The notes under the pieces are model-generated. The model was not told the origin of the DNA. It did not search any database and saw only the letters and a list, made by a program, of their open reading frames with translations. The position numbers and the translations under genes are program-made. Positions 39,840-51,664 of a stretch of DNA of 64,000 nucleotides are shown here, piece by piece. Position 1 is the stretch's first letter, and each line of letters opens with the position of its first letter. Origin of the DNA: Bartonella florencae (lineage in GTDB: Bacteria; Pseudomonadota; Alphaproteobacteria; Rhizobiales; Rhizobiaceae); NCBI RefSeq assembly GCF_000312525.1, contig NZ_HE997451.1, forward strand, positions 469,008 to 533,007. Direction: 5' to 3'.

Positions 39840-40283
39840 ATGGTGGAGATAGGCTTCTTCAGACGATAATTCATCTTCGTAAATTTCTATCTGCCCACGC
39901 GCAGAAAATTGTGTTTGATGCACGGTCTGACAATCTCCTGATACCAAAGGATGCCACCATTGAAGGTCTTTTCCCTCGTTCATTAATCTATAAGCACAAG
40001 TTTCTGGTAACCAACGGGCTGTTTTAACTGTCGCAACATCCAGCGCTATACAATTGGAAACAATTGATTGACGATGAACATAGTTTTTGCACTGACAAGT
40101 TTCTCGATCTAAAAGACGACAGGCAACATTGGTTGCATAAATATCACCTGTATCCTCATCTTCTACTTTGTGCAAACAACAACGCCCACACCCGTCACAA
40201 AGACTTTCCCACTCAAGAAGTGAAATTTCTTCTAGTTTTTTTACTTTCCAAAAGGGAGTTTTTTTACTCATAAACTCAGCCAT
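39810..40283 (-). CDS. UPF0260 (YcgN-type) cysteine-cluster protein
   Basis: The protein has the conserved cysteine set of the UPF0260 / YkgJ zinc- or iron-chelating domain: [15 protein letters not shown] at about residue 28, then [14 protein letters not shown] and SNCIALD, with CAYRL and GDC farther on. The 157-residue length is usual. Its function is unknown; metal binding is inferred. The first Met or the fifth (40271) may be the start. The gene ends inside a hairpin that probably serves as its terminator. Confidence 0.9.
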   Translation of the reverse strand: MAEFMSKKTPFWKVKKLEEISLLEWESLCDGCGRCCLHKVEDEDTGDIYATNVACRLLDRETCQCKNYVHRQSIVSNCIALDVATVKTARWLPETCAYRLMNEGKDLQWWHPLVSGDCQTVHQTQFSARGQIEIYEDELSSEEAYLHHITGLLCEGQ

Positions 40284-40804
40284 ATCTTTTTGATAAAAAA
40301 CTTACTAAAAAGCAAAGTAAATAAAATTTTCTACATTATCTTGAAGTTAAGCTTTTTTAGAAATTTAATAAAAGATGGACTCTATTTAGTTAGCAAACAT
40401 CTGATATGCAGAAAAATAATACCTCAAAACATACAAATTTAAAATATTTCATAATCTAGAATCATATGACCTAAATAAATCTTTAAATGCCCCATATTTA
40501 AATAAATTACTTATGTGAATGTTTTTTGTAGTACGAAAGAAAAGCACCTTCATCATAAAAGAGTTTATATCTTCGCACAACACCAGCTATGCTTAAATCA
40601 TATCTCTGAATAGATTGACTGCTACAGGCAAAATAATACTTTAGACATCATACATTCTTTTGAGAACTCAGCCTATAGCTCTATGGAATCCTCGTTATTT
40701 TTATAACAGTTACGCAAAGAGCAAATCCACAAAAAATGTTAGACCTACCGCAAATTTTGCATGAATTGCTCCACCCTGCTCCTTTTTCAAAAGAAAAACC
40801 TTAC
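40284..40804. other. Intergenic, no supported gene
   Basis: AT-rich sequence between the UPF0260 gene and the rpoD terminator. I see no gene, tRNA or repeat here. The UPF0260 promoter should lie near its left end. Confidence 0.4.
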
Positions 40805-40825
40805 AAAAAAGCAGGCTGCCTTTTT
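40805..40825 (-). terminator. Rho-independent terminator after rpoD
   Basis: On the minus strand AAAAAGGCA pairs with TGCTTTTTT (one G-T) around a three-base loop, and the 3' arm is a run of six T. It lies about 55 bases after the rpoD stop. Confidence 0.5.
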
Positions 40826-40879
40826 CATCCACATTTATCAAAAAAGAAAACAATGTTGAAAACGCAAAAACTTCTCTAT

Positions 40880-42892
<2,013 letters not shown>

Positions 42893-43050
42893 ACCATAAC
42901 TCCACTTGATCACTCCACAGCTCTCATGTGACCAGTTTTTTGTGTTCTCACTTAAAACCCTATTAACAATTCCCCATAATATACTTCCTCTTAGAGGAGA
43001 TTACTATTTGAGAGACTACATTGTATACACCCTTCATTCACACGAAAACG

Positions 43051-43075
43051 CGGGAAAACTCCAGAAGTTTCCCCG
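43051..43075 (-). promoter_or_regulatory. Inverted repeat in the dnaG-rpoD spacer
   Basis: CGGGAAAACT and AGTTTCCCCG pair at nine of ten positions around a 5-base loop. It lies about 160 bases before the rpoD start. It could be a processing or attenuation structure in the rpoD leader, or an operator. The rest of this 340-base spacer shows no gene. Confidence 0.35.
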
Positions 43076-43212
43076 ACACCTCTCAGCCGTTCTGAGATAA
43101 TCTCTGTACCCTATAGTTAAGAACCAACTTCCCGCTTTTCCTAAAATTTAGTCGTCATTCTTTATAAAAATGCCATTCTACATAACTTCTTCATACTGAG
43201 CCTTAGGTGACT

Positions 43213-43235
43213 GATTCGCATCAAAAAAGCGAATC
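43213..43235 (-). terminator. Hairpin overlapping the dnaG stop codon
   Basis: GATTCGC/GCGAATC (7 bp) with a 9-base loop covers the dnaG TGA. There is no long T run after it on the minus strand, so it may be an attenuator or RNA processing site between dnaG and rpoD rather than a full terminator. Confidence 0.4.
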
Positions 43236-45171
43236 ATTTTATCGTATCTTGCTTATTCCCGTCTATTTTTTCATCCAACCAACTTCCAAATCCTTCAATT
43301 AATGCGTCTGTTGCTTGCATTTGCTCTATCTCATTTTTTATCTCACGCAGCAGATCAAAAACCTCACTCTTAGGATTTTCTACGAGTTGCTCTTCAATAT
43401 CTTGTAGTCTCTTATGTAGGTGGTATTCTTGAAGATGCAAGTAGACAGCCTGTTTTAATATAGTACGAGCATCTTCAATGGAAGCTCTCACAAAAACAGT
43501 ACGCATACCAATATTTTGTACAAGATGTTTCATTCGCTCTAACAAAGCTTTTTGTCCTCTTTCTTCTAAGAGAGCAACCATTGTTTCCTTATCATGCAGC
43601 TGCTGATTGCCAAGAATTTCCAACATGGATTGATGAAAACATATCAATTGTGTGTTTTGTAATTCCAACTCAGCTAAAACTTCAAAATTTTCATACCATA
43701 ACTCAGGATAATAAGCCAAAATTAATAAAATAACAGCCTCACGCAAAGGAATAGATTGCGAAGAATTGCGCACGATATCGGAATTTGCCAAAGCAAAAAA
43801 AGACTGATCTCTAAATATTTTATTTTGGGAGGACTGATGATAACGCCCTGTGGATTTTTTTTTCGAAAAAAAAGAACCAAAAAAATCAAAAAGCCGCTTT
43901 TTTATATCCTGTAAATAATAACGACGTATATCTTCATCTTTAATGGTAAAAATTTGCTGTTTCAGTTGTTTTTCTAATGCTGCTCGTGCCTCTGGGGTTT
44001 CAAAATTCTTCCCATAAGTAGAACGCCACCACAAAAGCTCAATCAACGGAATGGCCTTTTGCAAAAAAGTAGAAAAAAGTTCTGCCCCACCAGCAGCAAT
44101 AATTTCATCGGGATCTTGGCCTTGTGGCAACAAAACAAAGCGTACAGATACCCCCGACTTTAAAAGAGGTAACACGCGATCAGCAGCACGAAAAGCAGCT
44201 TTTAAACCAGCCTCATCTCCATCAAAACACAAAATGGGATCAGAGCCCATCTGCCATAAAAGTCCAATTTGCGCTTCCGTTAATGCTGTGCCCAAAGGTG
44301 CTACCGCTCTCTCAAAACCAGCCTTGGCCAGCGCAATCACATCCATATACCCTTCAACGACAAGGAGAGAGCGAACTTTTTCATCACCAGCAGAGCGGCT
44401 ATTTTTACGAGCAGCAGCTGCATTGTAAAGCATATTTCCTTTATGAAATAGCACTGTTTCTGGACTATTGAGATATTTTGCCGGCGTATCTTTCTCTAAT
44501 GCACGCCCCCCAAAAGCCACCACACGTCCACGTAAATCTTCAATAGGAAACATAATACGATTTCTAAATCGATCATAGGAAGTCGTATTATCTTCACTCC
44601 ACTTAAGAAGCCCACAATCCTCCATTTGTTTGACAGAAATACCCCGCGCGCTTAAAGCTTCTTTTAAAGCGGTACGCCTCATGGGAGCAAAACCAATCTG
44701 AAAACGCTTTGCGAGTTTTGGCGTTACACCACGCGCATCAAGATAACGACGCGCCTGCACACCTTCTTTATCGCGTAAACTATATTGAAAAAAATCTGTA
44801 GCGATTCTCATAATTTCATAAAGATCAGCCTTTTCCATTTGACGTTTATGACTTTGCGGATCAAAAAGGGGAAGTTTTACCCCTGCAAAATCAGCCAAAC
44901 GCTCTACACTTTCTGAAAAGTGCAATCCATCAAGCTCACAAAGAAAGGTAAAAATATCACCACTCACCCCACAACCAAAACAGTAATAGCGACCTTTACG
45001 ATCATCACAATGAAAACTTGGCGTTTTTTCCCCATGAAATGGACAACAGCACCAAAAATCTCCTCGTGAAGGCTTGCTTTTTTGAGGATCAAACACCACC
45101 CTTTGTCCAATAACTGTTGAAATTGGCAACCTTGTACGAAGCTCATCAAGGAAATCAGGAGGAAAGCGCAT
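43234..45171 (-). CDS. dnaG: DNA primase DnaG
   Basis: DnaG makes RNA primers for replication. The N-terminal CHC2 zinc finger is visible (CPFHGEKTPSFHCDDRKGRYYCFGCG, about residues 44-70, quoted in part: CPFHGEK and YCFGCG). The TOPRIM catalytic core has VVEGYMDVIAL and the acidic CFDGDEAGLKAA. The C-terminal DnaB-binding region is helical and divergent. The length of 645 residues is normal. It is transcribed towards rpoD, as in many bacteria, and its 3' end is in a hairpin. Confidence 0.96.
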   Translation of the reverse strand: MRFPPDFLDELRTRLPISTVIGQRVVFDPQKSKPSRGDFWCCCPFHGEKTPSFHCDDRKGRYYCFGCGVSGDIFTFLCELDGLHFSESVERLADFAGVKLPLFDPQSHKRQMEKADLYEIMRIATDFFQYSLRDKEGVQARRYLDARGVTPKLAKRFQIGFAPMRRTALKEALSARGISVKQMEDCGLLKWSEDNTTSYDRFRNRIMFPIEDLRGRVVAFGGRALEKDTPAKYLNSPETVLFHKGNMLYNAAAARKNSRSAGDEKVRSLLVVEGYMDVIALAKAGFERAVAPLGTALTEAQIGLLWQMGSDPILCFDGDEAGLKAAFRAADRVLPLLKSGVSVRFVLLPQGQDPDEIIAAGGAELFSTFLQKAIPLIELLWWRSTYGKNFETPEARAALEKQLKQQIFTIKDEDIRRYYLQDIKKRLFDFFGSFFSKKKSTGRYHQSSQNKIFRDQSFFALANSDIVRNSSQSIPLREAVILLILAYYPELWYENFEVLAELELQNTQLICFHQSMLEILGNQQLHDKETMVALLEERGQKALLERMKHLVQNIGMRTVFVRASIEDARTILKQAVYLHLQEYHLHKRLQDIEEQLVENPKSEVFDLLREIKNEIEQMQATDALIEGFGSWLDEKIDGNKQDTIK

Positions 45172-45290
45172 TATCTCTCACAGAGGTTTAAAATTCTTTT
45201 TTGCATATTTAACGACTTTAGAGCATAATTCCAATACTTCCTCTTAAAGCGGTTAAAAAAATTAAAGCCTCAACCACATATTTTTCAGAA

Positions 45291-46523
45291 ATGGAGAATG
45301 AAAAAGTGATCAAATTTCTTGTTCAATATCCACTGCTAGAATCTATTGCTTGGCTCATTATCCTTATTATCATTGCTTTTCTATGCAATTTGTTAGCCCG
45401 AAGTCTTTTCTTTCACGGAGCAAAACGGCTTTCTTCTTTTTTGCCTAACGAAACAACCATTGATATTGAAAACACCAATCATTATATCGCGAATATTGTT
45501 GCAGCCTTTACGCTCTCCATCGGTATTAACTTTATCCCAACACTCCCAGATACACTAAGCACTATTATCAGTAATGTTGCAAATGCCTTCATTATTTTTA
45601 TGGTTGTTTTAGTCATTTCTTCCTTTCTGAATGTTATTAATATCCTTTATGAACAACGGCCCACAGCACGGTTAAAACCAATAAAAGGTTATATTCAAAT
45701 CGCTAAAATTGCGCTTTTTGCTGTAGCTGCAATTCTAATGGTTGCCACATTAATTGACCGCTCGCCTCTTATTCTTTTATCTGGTCTTGGTGCAATGGCC
45801 GCCGTCCTCATGTTGATTTTTCAAGATACATTGCTTTCTCTCATTGCAGGTATCCAAATTTCATCTACCGATATGGTTCGTGTTGGTGATTGGATTGAAA
45901 TCCCCACTCTTAATGTAGATGGTGATGTTCTTGAAATCGCACTTCATACCGTTAAAGTACAAAACTTCGATAAAACAATTACGACTGTGCCTATCCGTAA
46001 ATTGGTGACGGATCCTTTTAAAAATTGGCGTGGCATGGAAGAAGCCGGTGGGCGACGCATTAAACGCTCTCTCTTCATTGACCAATCAAGTATCCGTTTT
46101 CATACCGAAGAAGAACAAAAACATCTTTCACGATTTAATTTGTTAGAAAGCTATTTCACCAAAAAAATACCAGAAATCAATGAATGGAACTCACAATTAG
46201 ATAAAAACCACGACGTGTTAGCCAATACCCGCCGTTTAACCAATATTGGAACCTTTCGTGCTTATGTTTTTGCTTATTTAAGAAAACATCTTAATATCGA
46301 ACAAAACATGACGCTCATGGCACGGCAATTACCTCCTACACCAAATGGTTTACCCTTAGAAATCTATTGCTTTACCAATACAACCGTTTGGCTAGAATAT
46401 GAACAAATCCAAGCTGATATTTTTGATCACCTTTACTCCATTCTTCCTAGTTTTGGTCTAAAGATTTATCAAAACCCAAGTGGCTATGATTTTCGTCATG
46501 TATTAGAAGCGAGAGAAAAGTAA
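45291..46523 (+). CDS. Mechanosensitive channel, MscS family (YbdG/MscM-like)
   Basis: The 410-residue protein has about five N-terminal membrane helices, then the MscS pore and beta domain: LLSGLGAMAAVLMLIFQDTL and RVGDWIEIPTLNVDGDVLEI, followed by NFDKTITTVPIRKLV. A cytoplasmic extension (SLFIDQSSIRFHTEEE to the end) marks the YbdG-like subfamily rather than MscS itself. Such channels open at membrane tension and release solutes on osmotic downshift. It is divergent from dnaG and lies 71 bases before the Na/Pi gene. ATG at 45291 is used; a GTG at 45306 is an alternative. Confidence 0.9.
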   Translation: MENEKVIKFLVQYPLLESIAWLIILIIIAFLCNLLARSLFFHGAKRLSSFLPNETTIDIENTNHYIANIVAAFTLSIGINFIPTLPDTLSTIISNVANAFIIFMVVLVISSFLNVINILYEQRPTARLKPIKGYIQIAKIALFAVAAILMVATLIDRSPLILLSGLGAMAAVLMLIFQDTLLSLIAGIQISSTDMVRVGDWIEIPTLNVDGDVLEIALHTVKVQNFDKTITTVPIRKLVTDPFKNWRGMEEAGGRRIKRSLFIDQSSIRFHTEEEQKHLSRFNLLESYFTKKIPEINEWNSQLDKNHDVLANTRRLTNIGTFRAYVFAYLRKHLNIEQNMTLMARQLPPTPNGLPLEIYCFTNTTVWLEYEQIQADIFDHLYSILPSFGLKIYQNPSGYDFRHVLEAREK

Positions 46524-46594
46524 GACGATAAAACACAATTCATTAATTTTTTAGATTAACCATATTTATAACAACAAAGAAAGAAAAAAGTATC

Positions 46595-48271
46595 ATGAAT
46601 GGTTCATTGGTACTCCTTCATCTTGCAGGCGCTGTTTCTTTACTTCTCTGGGCAACACGCATGGTGCGCACAGGGGTTGAACGGGCCTATGGCGACAAAC
46701 TTAAATACAAAATGCGCCATGTCATTTCCAAACCCTTATTTGCTGTAAGTTTTGGACTTTTTGCAGCAATGATTTTACAAAGCTCTACAGCAATAACGCT
46801 GCTTGTTGGTTCTTTTGTTGAATCTGGTTTTGTTTCTGGATTAGCAGGACTTATGGCTGTACGTGGTGGAGAATTAGGATCAGCATTAGTTGTCAAGATT
46901 CTCTCCTATGATCTCACAATCATTGTACCTTTGTGTCTTTTAATCGGCACTTTTATCTTTATGACAACACAAAAACGTGATTGGCGTCAAATAGGACGTA
47001 TTGTTATCGGCATAGGCCTTTTGATTTTGTCTTTACAAATGATAAGCACAGCCACAGAACCTTTACGTGAAAGTGCAATTCTGCCCAGCATTATCGGTTA
47101 TCTTTCAACAGATCCTGTTTCCACATTTTTATTAGCAGCTACATTGACTTATCTTTTGCATTCATCCATTGCAGGTATCATTTTGCTAATCAATTTTGCT
47201 AATTATAATCTTATCCATGCACAACTCTGTGTTATTATGGTCCTTGGTGTTAATTTTGGCTCTTCTCTTATAGCACCACTTTTAACACGCGGTGCCTCCC
47301 CTAATACCCGTCTTGTTCCCTTGGGAAATTTACTCATGCGTGGAGCTGGTTCAATTCTTGTCCTTATCTTCTTTCTCTTCTTTCAACCACCCATCACATG
47401 GCTTGGGAATAATGCCTCTACTCAAGTGATCAATGCCCATATTATTTTCAATATTTTTATCCTTCTTGCTGGGATACCTCTCTCGAAATGGACTTTAAAA
47501 CTGACCACAAAAATTGTTCATCTAAGTACAAAAAAAACGGGCGCTGATAAAATGCTTAATTTATCTAATCAAACAGCTCTTGATGATAGTGTCCTTGAAC
47601 GTCCAACTTTAGCTCTTTCTAATGTCATGCGTGAAGTCATCCATATTTGTGATCTTGTCGATATCATGCTAGAAAAAATTATGGGACTTTATGAAAAACC
47701 CGATCCCGACATCATCCATGAGCTCAACCAATTAAACACCATATTGGACAAAAAGCATATCGCAATCAAACTTTATCTCGCACGTTTAGCTGGACAGAAA
47801 TTGTCGGATGAAGAAGCCCTTCAAACACAAGAACTTCTAGGAGCTTGTATAAAATTAGATCAAGCAGGAGATATTATTATTCATAATATGCTTATGCTGG
47901 TTAAAAAGAAACAACAAAAAGGTTTACAATTTAGCAGCGATGGATGGAACGATCTTCTTCGTTTTCACGCCATTGTTTTAGCAAATGCGCATATTGCATT
48001 TAATGTTCTTGTCTCACGTGACACACACACTGCGCATTTACTGGTGCAGAAAAAAGATCAACTGAGAAATTTAGAAAAAGAGATGAGTTTAAAACATTTT
48101 AAACGTCTTCGTGAAGGTGACCTTAAAAATATAGAGTCATCCAGCCTTCATCTTGATACAGTACGCGACCTAAAACAAATCAATTCGCTTTTAACCTCAA
48201 TGATCTACCCAATTTTAGAAGCACAAGGCCTCCTCCAAAGTTCGCGCCTACGCAATCCTGCTGAACAATAA
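46595..48271 (+). CDS. Na+/Pi cotransporter family protein with PhoU-like C-terminus
   Basis: The protein has two Na/Pi-cotransporter repeats, each with the QSSTA-type motif: AAMILQSSTAITLLVGSF and AATLTYLLHSSIAGIILL (here degenerate). About eight membrane helices span residues 5-310. The C-terminal 240 residues are helical and resemble a PhoU domain (LALSNVMREVIHICDLVDIMLEK onward). It may import phosphate with sodium or act in phosphate-related signalling. The 558-residue length fits the NptA/YjbB family. It follows the MscS gene by 71 bases and may be cotranscribed. Confidence 0.88.
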   Translation: MNGSLVLLHLAGAVSLLLWATRMVRTGVERAYGDKLKYKMRHVISKPLFAVSFGLFAAMILQSSTAITLLVGSFVESGFVSGLAGLMAVRGGELGSALVVKILSYDLTIIVPLCLLIGTFIFMTTQKRDWRQIGRIVIGIGLLILSLQMISTATEPLRESAILPSIIGYLSTDPVSTFLLAATLTYLLHSSIAGIILLINFANYNLIHAQLCVIMVLGVNFGSSLIAPLLTRGASPNTRLVPLGNLLMRGAGSILVLIFFLFFQPPITWLGNNASTQVINAHIIFNIFILLAGIPLSKWTLKLTTKIVHLSTKKTGADKMLNLSNQTALDDSVLERPTLALSNVMREVIHICDLVDIMLEKIMGLYEKPDPDIIHELNQLNTILDKKHIAIKLYLARLAGQKLSDEEALQTQELLGACIKLDQAGDIIIHNMLMLVKKKQQKGLQFSSDGWNDLLRFHAIVLANAHIAFNVLVSRDTHTAHLLVQKKDQLRNLEKEMSLKHFKRLREGDLKNIESSSLHLDTVRDLKQINSLLTSMIYPILEAQGLLQSSRLRNPAEQ

Positions 48272-48902
48272 ACCCTTAAGCTTTGAAAATATCTAAACAA
48301 TAAGCAAGCCTCATTGACTATTAAATTGCGGACATTCAAATATCTTAGTTAAATCAAATACTCTTGTAAAAAAGGCAGCACGATTATCATAAAAAACACA
48401 CATATCTATAGAATTATCACGATGATATGAATGTTTTGGAAAATTTATCCTACACACTATTTTGTAAAATAATAAAAAATAAATATTTCTAATAATTTGA
48501 AGCATCATTGTGCCCATATTGGCAAACTTATTTTCAATTTATATTCTCTTTATTTCTGTTTTTTGTTCACTAAACTAGATAAATTTAATTTTTGTAAATA
48601 TATTAAAATCATTTTATAAGAAATAGATTAATAAATAAACATTTTAGTTATGCAAAAAATACTTTTATAAATATTATTTTTACATAAAAATTGATAACTA
48701 CATTATTTTTTGGTATTATATGTCTTTGTTCCTTATAAAGATACAACATTGCACACATGAGATATTTGCATGAATTGAAAAATAGCAAAAGAAAACTGTA
48801 GCAAAATTTCTACCAATAATATCCTCTCTTCGGGCTAAAAATGAACCTTGACCTTTATAAAGCTTACCCTAGTTAAAACTAACAGTGGCAAAGGAGAATA
48901 GA
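48272..48902. other. Intergenic, about 630 bases
   Basis: Very AT-rich. A minus frame at 48311-48517 (68 residues) reads acceptably but lacks an SD and relatives I know. No RNA gene or repeat is evident. The promoter of the GlsB-like gene is expected at the right end. Confidence 0.35.
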
Positions 48903-49154
48903 ATGGAAGACGCAAATATCGGTTGGATTGCAGCCATTATTATTGGCGGGCTTGCAGGGTGGGCTGCGCACTATCTTATGAAAAGCCAAACGGGACTTTT
49001 TCTAAACATTATTTTGGGAATTATTGGGGCTGTATTAGCCAGTTTTCTTTTTAGCCTTCTCGGCGTAAGCTTTGCTGGTTGGTTTGGCTATCTTATTTCA
49101 GGTTTTATAGGTGCTTGCATTCTTATATGGATAGGACGAAAAATCCGCTCATAA
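48903..49154 (+). CDS. GlsB/YeaQ/YmgE family stress-response membrane protein
   Basis: The 83-residue protein has three membrane helices with Gly-rich faces: GWIAAIIIGGLAGWAAHYLM, LFLNIILGIIGAVLASFLF and YLISGFIGACILIWIGR. This is the transglycosylase-associated (YeaQ/YmgE) family, often induced in stationary phase or envelope stress. A strong SD (AAGGAG, 6 bases) fixes the ATG at 48903; an ATG upstream at 48885 is in the SD region. It is monocistronic. Confidence 0.9.
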   Translation: MEDANIGWIAAIIIGGLAGWAAHYLMKSQTGLFLNIILGIIGAVLASFLFSLLGVSFAGWFGYLISGFIGACILIWIGRKIRS

Positions 49155-49225
49155 AGCATGTAGCACCTCTTGGCGCTAAATGAACAATTGAAATATTTCC
49201 GCAATAACTTTAAAAGTTACAGCGA

Positions 49226-49281
49226 GGGGGGGATGATGATGGTTAGATGCTTAAATTGTAATATTTTTGCATCACCATCAT
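49226..49281. other. G7 tract followed by a long hairpin
   Basis: Seven G (49226-49232) precede ATGATGGT(TA)GATGC, which pairs with GCATCACCATCAT (13 bp with a two-base bulge) across an 18-base AT-rich loop. It begins about 70 bases after the GlsB-like stop. No T run follows on either strand. It may be a transcript-stabilising 3' structure or part of a small RNA. Confidence 0.4.
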
Positions 49282-49928
49282 GATATCATAAGAAGAAACA
49301 GCAAAGGCTCAACGGACCATAGCTAACCACTATACTGTAACCTATTTATAGCATCAGAAACAACTGCATTATTCTCATATCATATTGCCATAGCTTATTT
49401 ACAGTTCATATCTCAATATCACTGTTTTTAATACTTTATTGCTTTAGCATTTTAGCAATACTCACAATTCTGTTTAGTAAAAACACCAATCTTAAATCTT
49501 ACTCATCTGCATGTTATAATATAAATAATAATGATGTTGCAAAACTCTAGCGCGTAGGGCTAAAATTCTCACATACTTTTCCAACAAAATCATTTTTCTA
49601 AAAAACTTAAATAACCACCCTGAATCTCGTCGATAACAATGAGAGTTTTCTCTAATCTAATATTCATGAAAGTAAAAAGATTCTCACAAAAATGATATTT
49701 TTTTACTTTACATTTCTTAATCTTTTCAATTTTATAAATGGGAGATATTAAATTTCCATCCATAACATACTTTCCTAATAGCTTTTAAAATAATCCTCCA
49801 TTCCATTTTCCAGCTAATATCTTCCTGTTTAAAATCTTGCTACCTTGATATTTCCGTATTATAATGAGAGATATCTTTTTGCATAACCTAACATAGTATA
49901 TGAAATGCCGTTTTAGATGTGAAGTAAA
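49282..49928. other. Intergenic, no supported gene
   Basis: AT-rich sequence up to ubiC. I find no frame with an SD, no RNA gene and no repeat. Confidence 0.4.
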
Positions 49929-50447
49929 ATGACATCTGGTCTCAGAAATTCTATCATACCGCCTCTAAAATGGTTCTCTGATAAAGTTCCTTTTGTACCA
50001 GAAAACATCCGTGATTGGCTCATGGAGTCGGGTTCAATGACACTCCGATTAAAAAAACATTGTGCGCATATACATGTTGAACCACAGCGTGAATGTTTTA
50101 TTACGCGAGATAAATTGCAAGATGAAGCAGAGCATTTGCCTGAGAGTTCACGTTACTGGTTGCGCGAAGTTATCCTAATGGGAGATAAGCAGCCTTGGCT
50201 TCTTGGACGCACTGTAATCCCACAAGAAACCCTTCTCGAACAAAATCAAACATTGATGCATTTGGGGACAACCCCATTGGGACATTATCTCTTTAACAGT
50301 GGCAAATTAACCCGCGATTACATCCACATCGGCCAAAAAGGTGCCCTCTGGGCACGTCGCTCTCGTTTACGATTAACAGACAAACCATTATTATTAACCG
50401 AACTGTTTTTAACAGCTTCACCACTTTATACAACAAATCGCACATAA
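49929..50447 (+). CDS. ubiC: Chorismate lyase UbiC-like (first step of ubiquinone synthesis)
   Basis: UbiC splits chorismate into 4-hydroxybenzoate and pyruvate in the cytoplasm. The protein has the family pattern: [38 protein letters not shown] (Arg near residue 94), [11 protein letters not shown] and the catalytic glutamate near residue 158 (LLTELFL). The 172-residue length is normal. In many bacteria ubiA is adjacent; it is not in this window. The ATG at 49929 lacks a strong SD. Confidence 0.88.
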   Translation: MTSGLRNSIIPPLKWFSDKVPFVPENIRDWLMESGSMTLRLKKHCAHIHVEPQRECFITRDKLQDEAEHLPESSRYWLREVILMGDKQPWLLGRTVIPQETLLEQNQTLMHLGTTPLGHYLFNSGKLTRDYIHIGQKGALWARRSRLRLTDKPLLLTELFLTASPLYTTNRT

Positions 50448-50621
50448 ATGGAAGATATTACACCCTTTTATCATGCTCAACTTATGAAGTTTAAAGAGCT
50501 TTTTCAAATTAACAAGCAAGAAAAATGTGTCTTTCATCTTTTTCAAGAACATCTTACGAATGAAGACCTCTTATCGAAATACTTTTTGAATCATTCTAAC
50601 TCGAAATATTTTCACTTTTAG
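50448..50621 (+). CDS. Possible small protein directly after ubiC
   Basis: A 57-residue frame starts with an ATG immediately after the ubiC stop codon (TAAATG), so translation could be coupled. It reads MEDITPFYHAQLMKFKELFQ and continues with charged helical sequence (EHLTNEDLLSKYFL). I recognise no family. The placement is suggestive; the frame may also be chance or the remnant of a longer gene. Confidence 0.3.
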   Translation: MEDITPFYHAQLMKFKELFQINKQEKCVFHLFQEHLTNEDLLSKYFLNHSNSKYFHF

Positions 50622-51175
50622 AAAAACAGTTTAAATATTCCTCTCACTTCATAATAACGATAAAAGCATTATTAAAACTTATCCTTGTTCAACTTTGAAG
50701 ATGTGCAGCATATAAAAATTACCTTCTATTTAAATGACCTAAAAAATAATCATTCCCTTTTAAAATAGAACAGCTCTTAATAAAAAACTGCTCGCATACA
50801 TCCCCAAAGGCTACAATACATTCCTCCAGAAAAAAACAAATATGTATGTGCCAACTTTTTTCTCAAAAACCTTATGAGATATAAAAACTTTTCTGTATTG
50901 AAGGACATACAACTTTTGTAGAAAAATTAAAGCACCTGTCATCCTTTTAATAACGTAAACGCCATGAAGGAAAGCAGAATATATACAAAAGGAACAACGT
51001 TGCGTCCTCCTCAACAAAAAACATGAACTTGTTTACTGCAAAACATTCCTTAAATCATGCTATAACTCTACCGATATCACGCAGTCTTCCAGCTATTTTT
51101 ATCACAAAACTTTACAAAGCACCCATATAATTCCTCTTTATATCAAGCAAATAAAAAAGAATGCGCATATAATTT
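50622..51175. other. Intergenic, no supported gene
   Basis: AT-rich sequence, with only short frames on both strands. The best of these (minus, 50811-51017) has no SD and a low-complexity composition. Confidence 0.35.
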
Positions 51176-51337
51176 CTATCGTTTTTCTCTGCCAATTCTT
51201 ATGCGATAAGCTTCTTGATTAGCGCGCCTTACTAGCTCATCGTATTGAAGCATTTTCATAAAAGCAAACTTTATCGAATTTCCATCAACGCCTAAAAAGT
51301 CTTTATCAAGATGGAAAACATCGCAATTTCTCACCAT
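51176..51337 (-). CDS. Small ORF or remnant, unknown
   Basis: A 53-residue minus frame starts MVRNCDVFHLDKDFLGVDG and continues SIKFAFMKMLQYDELVRRAN, ending in a basic tail. Its amino acid balance looks like real protein despite the AT-rich surroundings. There is no clear SD before the ATG at 51337, so it may be the 3' remnant of a larger gene that has been lost. I recognise no family. Confidence 0.35.
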   Translation of the reverse strand: MVRNCDVFHLDKDFLGVDGNSIKFAFMKMLQYDELVRRANQEAYRIRIGREKR

Positions 51338-51664
51338 AACATAGAGGAAACAACGAAAAAAAGACCCACACTACCTACCCCTTCAAAGCATTGTAGATGC
51401 TATCTTAATATGGCTAAGCAACATAAATTTTGCCAATTTTGTTCGAATAGAAAAGTGGCGTCTCACCAATCTTTATATGCCTTAGAATGCACGATAAAAA
51501 ATAAGCAACACATATATCTTGGAAAATCTCAAAACAGCACTTTACCTCTTCATACAATATACCTATACTCCCTTCTTTAAGCAAAACATTGTAGAAACAA
51601 AATGCGCAATATCTGTTAAGATTTTGCTTTATACTGTTTAGAAAATAAATTGTGGATGCACACT
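51338..51664. other. Intergenic before carA
   Basis: This interval should hold the carA promoter; no convincing promoter, attenuator or riboswitch-like structure is visible. A plus frame (51311-51580) lacks an SD and is rejected. Confidence 0.35.

Noticed and set aside
48311..48517. 68-residue minus frame after the Na/Pi gene
   Set aside because: Located in very AT-rich DNA, no SD, no recognisable pattern. Could be a remnant, but support is too weak to list.
51311..51580. 89-residue plus frame with two CxxC-like pairs before carA
   Set aside because: No SD; overlaps a better-looking minus frame at its head; the cysteines do not fit a known zinc-ribbon spacing.
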